This document shows positions 1 to 6,946 of a stretch of 7,304 nt of DNA, piece after piece. How positions within the stretch are numbered: the first letter of the stretch is position 1; each line of letters begins with the position of its first letter. The notes under the pieces are model-generated. The model was not told the DNA's origin and ran no database searches. It saw only the letters and a list, made by a program, of their open reading frames with translations. This DNA comes from Anaerolineae bacterium (lineage in GTDB: Bacteria; Chloroflexota; Anaerolineae; DRVO01), in contig JAAYAV010000290.1 in the NCBI GenBank assembly GCA_012719195.1, forward strand, positions 1 through 7,304, written 5' to 3'. The position numbers were made by a program, and so were the translations under genes.

Positions 1-92
1 AGCGTACACTGCCGCGCTCGCACCGCCAACCCCCCTGTCCGCTTGACCGCCGCGCCGGGCTGTGGTTACTGCTAGCCATCACCGCCGTCGGT

Positions 93-97
93 GGAGG
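93..97 (+). promoter_or_regulatory. Ribosome binding site of the glycoside hydrolase gene
   Basis: GGAGG lies 6 bases before the ATG at 104. A GTG at 62 is also in frame, but it would add 14 residues (MVTASHHRRRWRNA) that look like translated leader, and I see no comparable site before it. This motif is therefore the reason for choosing the ATG at 104. Confidence 0.8.
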
Positions 98-103
98 AAC
101 GCC

Positions 104-3019
104 ATGTCCCTGCTCTCGCCCGAGCCGCCCCAGCCGCCCCGCTCCCACTGGCGATTTGTGGATGAGCTGCAGAGTCCCCTCTGGCGCCCGTTCGCCTGGC
201 GGCGCCGGCGCCGCCGCCCTGGTGAGGCCGACCTCTCCGGCGGCGTCACCCTCGACCTGGGCTTCCCCGACGAGCGCGGCTTCCTCGACACCGCCTACGA
301 CGACCTCCGTCGCTTCCTTGAGGCGGGCGGCATCGGTCCCGGTGCCTATCGCTTGGCCTTCCAGCAGGCCGACCTAGGCGAGCGCGAGGCCTACTCCCTC
401 GCCGTCGCATCCGACGGCTGCACCCTCAGCGCCGGCGATGCCGACGGCATCCGTCGCGCCGTCTACTACCTCGAGGACGAGCTGCTCCGCTCGGGCGGGC
501 CTTTCCTCCGTCTGGGCGAGACCGTCCGCCGCCCGGTGATCAAGACGCGCATCTCCCGCTGCTTCTTCGGCCCCATTCACCGGCCGCCCCACAACATAGA
601 CGAGCTCACCGACGACATAGACTACTACCCCGACGAGTACCTCAACCGCCTCGCCCACGAGGGCGTCAACGGGCTCTGGCTCACCATCTACTTCGCCGAG
701 ATCTGCCGCCAGTCGGTCCTCCCCGAGTACGGACAGGACGCCGCGCGCCGGGTGGCCAAGCTGCGCCGCACGGTGGAGAAGTGCGCCCGCTACGGCATCC
801 GCATCTACGCCTTCGCCAACGAGCCCGCCCCCATCGCCGTGGACAGCGACGTGGCCCGCGCCCACCCGGAACTTCTCGGCCACGGCTACGGCGACTGGCG
901 CTACTTCTGCACCAGCAACCCCACCGCGCAGGCCTATCTGGAAGAGGCCATGTACAACCTCTTCACCGACGTGCCCGGCCTTGGCGGCCTCATCAACATC
1001 AGCGTCGGCGAGCACGGCTCCCACTGCTACTCCGGCTACCTGGCGGGCAACAACTGCCCTCGTTGCGCCCCGCGCGACCCGCAGGACGTCCTCAACGACA
1101 CCCTCGCCGCCATGGAGCGGGGCATCCACGCCGCCAACCCGGAGGCGGAACTGATCCACTGGCCCTATGGCCAGTACATCCTCTGGGGCGACGACAAGAC
1201 GGTGGACAGCGCCGGCCGCCTCATCCCCGGCGTCACCCTGCAGCACAACTTCGAGTCCTCCGGCGAGGACGAGCAGTGCGGGCGCAGGCACAAGATCCTG
1301 GACTACTGGCTCTCCTGGGTGGGCCCGGCCCAGCTCTTCGCCGACAGCGCCCGGGCCGCCCGCGCCCAGGGTACCCCCATGGCGGCCAAGCTGCAGGTGG
1401 GCTGCAGCCACGAAGTGGCCACCGCTCCCTATGTGCCCGTGCCCGGCAACCTCTACCGCAAGTACCGGGCGATGCGGGACCTGGGAGTCAGCGGGGCGAT
1501 GCAGTGCTGGTACTTCGGCAACTACCCCGGCCTCATGACCAAGGCGGCGGGCGAACTCTCCTTCGACCCCCTGCCGGACGATGAGGGCGACTTCCTGCGC
1601 TGGCTGGCCCGGCGCGACTGGGGCCGCCACGCCGGGACCGTCGCCCGCGCCTGGGAGCTGTTCCGCCGCGGCTACGCCCACTTCCCCCTCAACCACGTCT
1701 TCGGCTGGTACGGCCCCCTCCACGACGCCCCCACCTGGCCGCTGCATCTGGAGCCGGCCGACCTCCCCATCGCTCCGTCCTGGCAGATCGCCTGGCGCCA
1801 GACGGGCCGGCCCATCGCTGCCAGCGGCGACCGCATCGGCGAGACCTTCACCTATACCCACAGCCTGAACGAGGTGCGAGAGCTGTGTGGAGCGATGGCG
1901 CGCGACTGGCGCCAGGGAGCGGCTCTCCTGAAGCGTCTGCTGCCTCACTACGCCGCGGACGAAGACCGCCGGCGCGACATCGGCGTGGCCGCCGCCCTGG
2001 CCCTGCAGGCGGAGAGCACCCACAACATGCTTCGCTTCTACTCCTTGCGCGAGCAGCTGCCCTACCTGTCTCGCTCCCGCCAGCTCGCCCGCCTGGCGCA
2101 GATGCGCCGCCTGGTGGAGCGCGAGATCGAGGTGGACGACGAACTGCTGGCGCTGGCCCGCGCCGACTCCCGTCTCGGCTTTCACTCCGAGGCCGAGGGC
2201 TACAAGTACTTCCCGGCCAAGATCGAGTGGCGCCGCGAGGGACTGCGCCGCCTTCTCGGTGAGGACTTCCCCCGGGTGGAGGCGCAGGTTCGCGCCGATG
2301 AGCCGCTCTGGCCCACCTACACCGGACGACAGCCCACCGGACCGCGCTACCGCTGCCTCCGAGTAGCTGCCCCACCGCCGCTGGACGGCGTCCCCGACGG
2401 ACCGTACTGGCGCGACCTTGCCACCCAGTCCATGGACGCCCAGGACATCGAGGGCGGCGGGCGGAAGTCAGCCTCCGCCGACGCCTCCGCTCCCGGCGGC
2501 CCGCGCTCGCTGGAAGGGGCGGCCGACGGAGATAGCGTGTCGGCGACGACCGGCCGGGCTTGGTGGCGCGCCTGCCACGACGGCCAGGCCCTCTACCTCG
2601 GGGTGCACTGCTCCGGCGCCGGCGCCCCCGCCCCAGCCGGCGGACCGGGCCGCGATCCCTTCGTGGACGAGGCGGTGGCGCTGCTCATCGAGCCGCGGCG
2701 GCTCTGGCCCAACCAGCGCTACGAGGTGTCCCCCGGCGGCGAGCAGCGCTGCGTCAAGTACCCCGCTCCCGACGACCGGCGCTGGTCCGTCACGGTGAAG
2801 CGGCGGGACGACGGCTGGAGCCTGACGGCGCGCATCCCCTTCGCCTGCCTTCGGGACGACCCGGAACTGGAGCGGCCCCTGCGCCTGGACGTGGAGTGGC
2901 GCCGCCGCCAGGGCGACACCGTGGTCACGCGGAGTTGGATGGCGCGCCACCCGCTGCCCAACCGTCTCGTCTTCGGTCCCGCCAACCCGGCGGACTTGGG
3001 GTGGCTGGTGCTGGGATAG
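104..3019 (+). CDS. GH20/GH67-like glycoside hydrolase with C-terminal CBM9-like domain
   Basis: A 971-residue protein starting at ATG 104, stop TAG. Residues about 45-145 look like the small alpha/beta domain that precedes the barrel in family 20 hexosaminidases and family 67 alpha-glucuronidases; the stretch SDGCTLSAGDADGIRRAVYY is typical, followed by a 'GETVRRPVIKTRISR' entry into the barrel. Residues about 150-480 fit a TIM barrel, with conserved-looking patches YYPDEYLNRLAHEGVNGLWL, ISVGEHGSHCYS (E303, H304) and a CPRC pair (318-321). Residues about 480-725 are mostly helical. Residues about 748-971 resemble a CBM9/DOMON-like sugar-binding fold: LDGVPDGPYW, then DGQALYLGVH, then DPFVDEAVALLIEP. 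The N-terminus (MSLLSPEPPQPPRSHW) is not a signal peptide, so a cytoplasmic location is likely. The catalytic residues and exact substrate cannot be assigned; beta-hexosaminidase or alpha-glucuronidase-like activity are guesses from fold. An S/A/G-rich insert (784-816) interrupts the C-terminal domain. Confidence 0.8.
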   Translation: MSLLSPEPPQPPRSHWRFVDELQSPLWRPFAWRRRRRRPGEADLSGGVTLDLGFPDERGFLDTAYDDLRRFLEAGGIGPGAYRLAFQQADLGEREAYSLAVASDGCTLSAGDADGIRRAVYYLEDELLRSGGPFLRLGETVRRPVIKTRISRCFFGPIHRPPHNIDELTDDIDYYPDEYLNRLAHEGVNGLWLTIYFAEICRQSVLPEYGQDAARRVAKLRRTVEKCARYGIRIYAFANEPAPIAVDSDVARAHPELLGHGYGDWRYFCTSNPTAQAYLEEAMYNLFTDVPGLGGLINISVGEHGSHCYSGYLAGNNCPRCAPRDPQDVLNDTLAAMERGIHAANPEAELIHWPYGQYILWGDDKTVDSAGRLIPGVTLQHNFESSGEDEQCGRRHKILDYWLSWVGPAQLFADSARAARAQGTPMAAKLQVGCSHEVATAPYVPVPGNLYRKYRAMRDLGVSGAMQCWYFGNYPGLMTKAAGELSFDPLPDDEGDFLRWLARRDWGRHAGTVARAWELFRRGYAHFPLNHVFGWYGPLHDAPTWPLHLEPADLPIAPSWQIAWRQTGRPIAASGDRIGETFTYTHSLNEVRELCGAMARDWRQGAALLKRLLPHYAADEDRRRDIGVAAALALQAESTHNMLRFYSLREQLPYLSRSRQLARLAQMRRLVEREIEVDDELLALARADSRLGFHSEAEGYKYFPAKIEWRREGLRRLLGEDFPRVEAQVRADEPLWPTYTGRQPTGPRYRCLRVAAPPPLDGVPDGPYWRDLATQSMDAQDIEGGGRKSASADASAPGGPRSLEGAADGDSVSATTGRAWWRACHDGQALYLGVHCSGAGAPAPAGGPGRDPFVDEAVALLIEPRRLWPNQRYEVSPGGEQRCVKYPAPDDRRWSVTVKRRDDGWSLTARIPFACLRDDPELERPLRLDVEWRRRQGDTVVTRSWMARHPLPNRLVFGPANPADLGWLVLG

Positions 3020-3104
3020 GCGGTTCGGGCAGGGACCACCTAACCTCCGGAGCCACTTCAGCTGGGCCGGAGCGGTCGGACGCCTTCGGCTGAAGCCGGG
3101 GCTC

Positions 3105-3127
3105 GGGGATTCGCGCCGCGAATCCCC
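3105..3127. repeat. Perfect 10-bp hairpin
   Basis: GGGGATTCGC (3105-3114) and GCGAATCCCC (3118-3127) are exact reverse complements around a 3-base loop GCC. No T-tract follows on either strand, so it could be a rho-independent-like stop without a U tail, an mRNA-stabilising hairpin or a mobile palindrome. Confidence 0.8.
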
Positions 3128-3146
3128 TGGGGCGCTGGCGCGCCGG

Positions 3147-3166
3147 GTGTCCGCAGAGGCGGACAC
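3147..3166. repeat. Perfect 8-bp hairpin with AGAG loop
   Basis: GTGTCCGC (3147-3154) pairs exactly with GCGGACAC (3159-3166) around the loop AGAG. It shares the core TCCGC/GCGGA with the hairpin at 3193-3212, which suggests that both belong to one palindrome family. Confidence 0.8.
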
Positions 3167-3192
3167 GAGGAGGCAAAGCCGCCATTCTCGCC

Positions 3193-3212
3193 CCGTCCGC
3201 GCAGGCGGACGG
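3193..3212. repeat. Perfect 8-bp hairpin with GCAG loop
   Basis: CCGTCCGC (3193-3200) pairs exactly with GCGGACGG (3205-3212) around the loop GCAG. The core TCCGC-4-base loop-GCGGA is the same as in the hairpin 26 bases upstream, with different flanking pairs that have been kept complementary. Confidence 0.8.
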
Positions 3213-3353
3213 CCAGCCGAAGGCTCCACAGCCCCGACTTGAGTCGAGGGACCTGCCGCGCACCCCCGCGAGGACAACGTCGTGTGGTCAGCGCGAGGAA
3301 GAAGGGTGGTAGGGGTTTTGTGGGCCGCCGCTCCTGCACTCGCTCGCCGCCAG

Positions 3354-3362
3354 TGCTACACT
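3354..3362 (+). promoter_or_regulatory. Candidate extended -10 promoter for the permease fusion
   Basis: TGCTACACT reads as an extended -10 element (TG, one base, then TACACT, which matches TATAAT at four of six bases). It would start a transcript about 20 bases before the ATG at 3389. No good -35 box lies at the usual spacing; the best hexamer there is TGCACT at 3335-3340. The call rests on position and the extended -10 motif only. Confidence 0.35.
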
Positions 3363-3378
3363 CCCTCCACGCCCGACT

Positions 3379-3382
3379 GAGG
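3379..3382 (+). promoter_or_regulatory. Ribosome binding site of the permease fusion gene
   Basis: GAGG sits 6 bases before the ATG at 3389. It supports that start over the in-frame TTG at 3239, which would add 50 residues with no transporter-like content ahead of the first membrane helix. Confidence 0.65.
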
Positions 3383-3388
3383 TCATCC

Positions 3389-6300
3389 ATGCATGCCGAC
3401 ATAAACGAATCGGCCCTGCCGGCACGGACAGGCCGCTTTGTATCGCGTGCCGCCGGTCTGGTTACGGCGCTGCAGCGTCTGCCTTCCGTGCTGCTCACCC
3501 TTTTGGCGGTGGTCTTCATTGCCCATACCGTCCTCTTTGCTGCCTCCGGCGTGCCCTGGCTGGAGGCGTTCCTGAGGGCTCTGCGTCGGACCTTCGTCTA
3601 CCTGAGCCGCCTGGCGGTGGGCGACCTGGGCGCCACGGCCACCGGCACCTTCGGCTCCGCCGCTCAGCCGGTAGCCGCCGTCCTGCCCGAGATGGCGAGC
3701 AAGAGCCTCGGCCTCCTGGCTGCTGCCATCGCCTTCGCTGCCTTGCTGGGCGTACCCCTGGGCCTGGCGGCCTCTCTCAGGCGTCACGCTCCTTCCTCCC
3801 GCCTTGTTGTCCTGCTCTCGGTGGTCGGCGTCTCTTTGCCCAGCTTCTTCCTCGCCTTCCTGCTGCAGCTGGCGGCCGTCCAGGGGACGCGCCTCCTGGG
3901 CCAGCGACTGCTTCCCGTGGGTGGCTTCGGCTGGGACGCCCACCTGGTGCTTCCCACCCTGGTACTGGCGGCTCGACCGCTGGCCCAGATCACCCGCGTC
4001 AGCTTCATTGCCCTCAGCCAAACGCTGGAGCGCGACTTCATACGCACTGCCCACGGCAAGGGCCTCCCGCCTGCCACCATCCTGACCCGGCACCTGCTGC
4101 GCAACGCCGCCATCCCCATCCTCACCACTGTCGGGGTCTCGGTGCGCTTTGCCCTCAGCAGCCTGCCGGTGGTGGAGTACTTCTTCGGCTGGCCCGGCCT
4201 GGGTGCCGGCCTGTTGCGGGCCCTCTCCCGCGGCGACGACAGCCTCACCGTGTCCCTCGTCCTCACCCTGGGCCTCATCTTCGTGCTCACCAACCTCGTC
4301 CTCGAGTCCTCCTATCGCCTCGTCGACCCCCAACTGCGACAACCGGTGGGGCGCGTGAGCACCGACGTCGCCATCTCCCTACGCGACGCCCTGACGTCGC
4401 TGCCAGCCGACCTGCGCGACTGGCTCCGGAGCCTGGCCGGCCTGCTCCCTGGGCGCGGAGCCGCGCCCCGGAGAATCGCCCCTGAGGTGGAGGTCCTCCC
4501 CCACGAGGCCAGACGGCGGCGCGCCCGCCTGCGGCTCGCCCTGGGCAATGTCGAGTTCGTACTGGGGACGCTCCTGGTGCTGGGTCTGATCGCCCTCGTC
4601 TTGTTCGGCCCCCAACTGGCCCCCCAAAGCCCCTACACCACCCGCGGCGTCACCTTCAAGGACGGAGTACTGTCAGTGCCCCCCTTCGCCCCCGGCGGCG
4701 AGTTCCCCTGGGGCACCGACAAGCTGGGGCGCGACCTGCTCAGCCTGATCATGGCCGGGGCGCAGCAGACGCTGGTGGTGGCGGCGGCGGTGGTGGCGGC
4801 CCGTCTGGCCGTGGGCATGCTGCTCGGCCTTCTCGGCGGCTGGCACCAGGGCGGCCGGCTGGACCGCTTCCTCACCGGCCTTTCGGAGACGGTGGCCGCC
4901 TTCCCCGCCCTCCTCCTCGCCATGGCCCTCATCCTCGCTCTGGGCATCCGCCGTGGCCTGCCCCCATTCATCATCGGCCTGGCTTTGGTGGGCTGGGGCG
5001 AGGTGATGCAGTACGTCCGCGCCGAGACCATCGCGCTGCGGCCGCGCCCCTTCATTGAGGGAGCAGTCGCCACCGGCGTCCGCCCCCTCCGCCTCATCGT
5101 CACCCACGTGGTGCCCAACCTCGTGCCCGGCCTCATTTCTCTTGCCGCCCTGGAGATGGGCTCCGTCCTCATGCTCCTGGGCGAACTGGGCTTCCTCGGC
5201 ATCTTCATCGGCGGCGGCTTCTCCGCCGAGATGATCGTGGACCAGCTCTGGGCCTACAGCGATGTGCCCGAGTGGGGCGCCCTGCTGAGCAACCTGCGCG
5301 AGACGGCCCGCGCCTACCCCTGGACCGCCCTCTACCCCGGCCTGGCCTTCTTCGGAGCCATCCTCGGCTTCAACCTCTTCGGTGAGGGGCTCCGCCGTCT
5401 GGTGGACCAGATCGGCCTGAACGTATCGCGGCTGGTGAACCGCTACACCGTGCTCGTCCTCGTGCTCGTCCTGGTGGGTGGGCGCTGGGCCGAGGATAAC
5501 CTGGGATCGGTGGCCGTGTACCGTCGCCAGGCCGCCCAGTTCAGCGGCGCCGCTGCTCTCGCGCAGGCCCAGGCCCTGACCGCCCCGGAGATTCAGGGGC
5601 GGGCGCTCGGCAGCCCGGGGGCGGAGGCGGCCGCGCAGTACATCGCCGATCAGTTCCACGATCTCGGTCTCCAGGCCGCGGGCGAGGGCTTCACCTACTT
5701 CCAGAACCAGACCCGCTCCTACTTGGGGCTGGACGCGGTGCCGTCCCTCGCGCTCGACGACGGCGGGCCGGAAGCGGTGTACCGCCAGGACTACGCCGAG
5801 TACGCTGCAGCCTTCAGCACCGCCGGCCTCGCCGAGGGCCCGGTGCGCTTCCTTGCCTTCGGCGACCTGACCGAGGCGCCCGGCTCCTTCGGCCCGCGGC
5901 ACTCCTACCTGGCTCTCCGGCACGCAGACTTCACCGGCCAGGTGGTGCTGGTGCTCTCCGAGGAACAGGCGCAACTGCTGGAACGGGTGACGGTGGGCGG
6001 GATACTCATCGTGGCGCCGGACGCCCAGGTGCTGCAGCGACGACGCACACTCTCGCCCCGCTCTCCGATGAGCGTCGGCTACGCTCAGCCTGCCGGCGGC
6101 CGGCCGGTGCTCCGCGTCAGCGAGGCGCTCGCCGACCGGCTGCTGGCCGGCTCCGGCGAGACGGTGGCCGGCCTGCGGGCGCGCGCCGAGGGGCTGGGGC
6201 TGGACGAGGTGCTCGACCTGCCGCTCGGGACCCAGGCGCGCGTCCGCGTGCCGGCGACGGTGCAGGAGCGGGTGCCGGCCCTCAACGTCATCGGACACCT

Positions 6301-6946
6301 GCCCGGCGTCTCCGCCGAGTACGACAGCGGCCTCATCGTCGTTCTCGCCCAGTACGACGGCCCGCCCCTGGGGCCGGGGGAAGAGCACTACCCCGGCGCG
6401 AGCGCCAATGCCGCCGGGGTGGCCACCCTGCTGGAGATCATTCGCACCTTCCGCGACTCCGGCTACCAGCCCTACAAGACCTTCCTCTTCGTGGCGTACA
6501 GCGGCGAGGGGTATGGCCCCCTGGGAGCTGTCTACCCGCCGGTGGTGAAGGACCTGCTCACCGCCAAAGCGGGCTTCTCGAATGCCTTCCAGATCGAGGC
6601 AGTGGTGGACCTGCGGGCGCTGGGAGCAGGCGAGGGCGACGGCCTGGTCATCGCCACCGGCGGCAACCGGCGCCTAGCGGAGGAGTTCGAGACGGCAGCG
6701 CGGCAGACCGGGGTAGCCACCACTCGGGCGCGCGAGCAGGCCGAGCTGCTGCTCTCCTTCGATGATGACGCACCTACCGCTCCCAGCCGCGGCCCCTCCC
6801 CGCTATCCATCGGCTGGGACGGGGCGGCAGCCCTGGCGGGGATGCCTACAGACACGGCCGCCGCCCTCTCGGCAGATAAGCTCGAGGACGCCGGTCGCGC
6901 CATCGCCCTGGCGCTCATGAAGATGGGGCGCGACACGTCCCAGTAG
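3389..6946 (+). CDS. Fused DppB-DppC ABC permease with C-terminal M28-like pseudopeptidase domain
   Basis: A 1185-residue single-chain protein from ATG 3389. Residues 1-315 are a DppB/OppB-type permease: first helix about 34-52, GDLG at 78-81, coupling (EAA) loop DFIRTAHGKGLPPATILTRH at 216-235 followed by LRNAAIP, and FFGWPGLG at 265-272. Residues 316-385 are a linker, ending Arg-rich. Residues 386-672 are a DppC-type permease: WGTDKLGRDLLS (441-452), GGRLDRFL (488-495), coupling loop about 555-583 with HVVPN, and PEWGALLSNLRE (627-638). A short hydrophobic run, TVLVLVLVLVGG (687-698), follows. Residues about 717-1185 match the M28 (aminopeptidase-like) fold: TAPEIQGRALGSPGAEAAAQ (731-750), a PA-like insert about 780-955, then the core. 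In the core the usual zinc ligands are mostly replaced (Q988, A1006, G1041, no final His), while E1040 and D1074 remain. The permeases would form the membrane pore of a peptide or oligosaccharide importer, with ATPase and binding protein encoded elsewhere. Fold assignments are strong; function of the last domain is unknown. Confidence 0.9.
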   Translation: MHADINESALPARTGRFVSRAAGLVTALQRLPSVLLTLLAVVFIAHTVLFAASGVPWLEAFLRALRRTFVYLSRLAVGDLGATATGTFGSAAQPVAAVLPEMASKSLGLLAAAIAFAALLGVPLGLAASLRRHAPSSRLVVLLSVVGVSLPSFFLAFLLQLAAVQGTRLLGQRLLPVGGFGWDAHLVLPTLVLAARPLAQITRVSFIALSQTLERDFIRTAHGKGLPPATILTRHLLRNAAIPILTTVGVSVRFALSSLPVVEYFFGWPGLGAGLLRALSRGDDSLTVSLVLTLGLIFVLTNLVLESSYRLVDPQLRQPVGRVSTDVAISLRDALTSLPADLRDWLRSLAGLLPGRGAAPRRIAPEVEVLPHEARRRRARLRLALGNVEFVLGTLLVLGLIALVLFGPQLAPQSPYTTRGVTFKDGVLSVPPFAPGGEFPWGTDKLGRDLLSLIMAGAQQTLVVAAAVVAARLAVGMLLGLLGGWHQGGRLDRFLTGLSETVAAFPALLLAMALILALGIRRGLPPFIIGLALVGWGEVMQYVRAETIALRPRPFIEGAVATGVRPLRLIVTHVVPNLVPGLISLAALEMGSVLMLLGELGFLGIFIGGGFSAEMIVDQLWAYSDVPEWGALLSNLRETARAYPWTALYPGLAFFGAILGFNLFGEGLRRLVDQIGLNVSRLVNRYTVLVLVLVLVGGRWAEDNLGSVAVYRRQAAQFSGAAALAQAQALTAPEIQGRALGSPGAEAAAQYIADQFHDLGLQAAGEGFTYFQNQTRSYLGLDAVPSLALDDGGPEAVYRQDYAEYAAAFSTAGLAEGPVRFLAFGDLTEAPGSFGPRHSYLALRHADFTGQVVLVLSEEQAQLLERVTVGGILIVAPDAQVLQRRRTLSPRSPMSVGYAQPAGGRPVLRVSEALADRLLAGSGETVAGLRARAEGLGLDEVLDLPLGTQARVRVPATVQERVPALNVIGHLPGVSAEYDSGLIVVLAQYDGPPLGPGEEHYPGASANAAGVATLLEIIRTFRDSGYQPYKTFLFVAYSGEGYGPLGAVYPPVVKDLLTAKAGFSNAFQIEAVVDLRALGAGEGDGLVIATGGNRRLAEEFETAARQTGVATTRAREQAELLLSFDDDAPTAPSRGPSPLSIGWDGAAALAGMPTDTAAALSADKLEDAGRAIALALMKMGRDTSQ

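Larger units (their letters stand above)
3082..3224. repeat. 11-bp inverted repeat flanking the hairpin island
   Basis: GCCTTCGGCTG at 3082-3092 is the exact reverse complement of CAGCCGAAGGC at 3214-3224. Next to the left arm is AAGCCGGGGCT (3093-3103), and just beyond the right arm is AGCCCCGACTT (3230-3240), its reverse complement with one mismatch. The sub-arms are in the order X-Y on the left and X'-Y' on the right, so they do not form one simple nested hairpin. They look like pieces of one repeat family in opposite orientations. Confidence 0.75.
3020..3388. other. Non-coding gap rich in palindromes
   Basis: This 369-bp stretch separates the two plus-strand genes. The frame of the downstream gene stays open back to a TTG at 3239, but the extra 50 residues are Arg/Pro/Ser-rich and membrane-unlike, and the ATG at 3389 has a better ribosome binding site, so I treat the gap as non-coding. 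Positions 3056-3240 hold several perfect inverted repeats, listed separately. Positions 3241-3388 hold the presumed promoter and leader of the permease fusion gene. I find no tRNA or other recognisable RNA gene here, and no T-rich tail that would make any hairpin a classical intrinsic terminator. Confidence 0.7.

Noticed and set aside
5..72. Promoter-like elements before the first gene (TACACT at 5-10; TTGACC at 43-48)
   Set aside because: TACACT is too close to the window edge to look for a -35 box, and TTGACC has no acceptable -10 hexamer at 16-18 bases spacing.
62..103. GTG start at 62 for the glycoside hydrolase
   Set aside because: The ATG at 104 has GGAGG six bases upstream; the extra 14 residues are basic and would include the translated ribosome binding site.
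374..2185. Long minus-strand open frame opposite the glycoside hydrolase
   Set aside because: Its product is a Gly/Ala/Val/Glu-rich string with no recognisable domain; long antisense frames are expected opposite high-GC genes with G/C at third positions.
3056..3240. Classical intrinsic terminator for the glycoside hydrolase gene
   Set aside because: The hairpins are strong but none is followed by a run of T on the plus strand, and the closest lies dozens of bases past the stop codon.
3239..3388. In-frame N-terminal extension of the permease fusion from TTG 3239
   Set aside because: The added 50 residues are Arg/Ser/Pro-rich with no transporter similarity, overlap the right arm of an inverted repeat and the likely promoter, and the ATG at 3389 has a properly spaced GAGG.
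4673..6388. 571-residue minus-strand open frame opposite the permease/M28 gene
   Set aside because: No domain-like segments, composition typical of an antisense shadow, and the plus strand encodes clear conserved motifs throughout.
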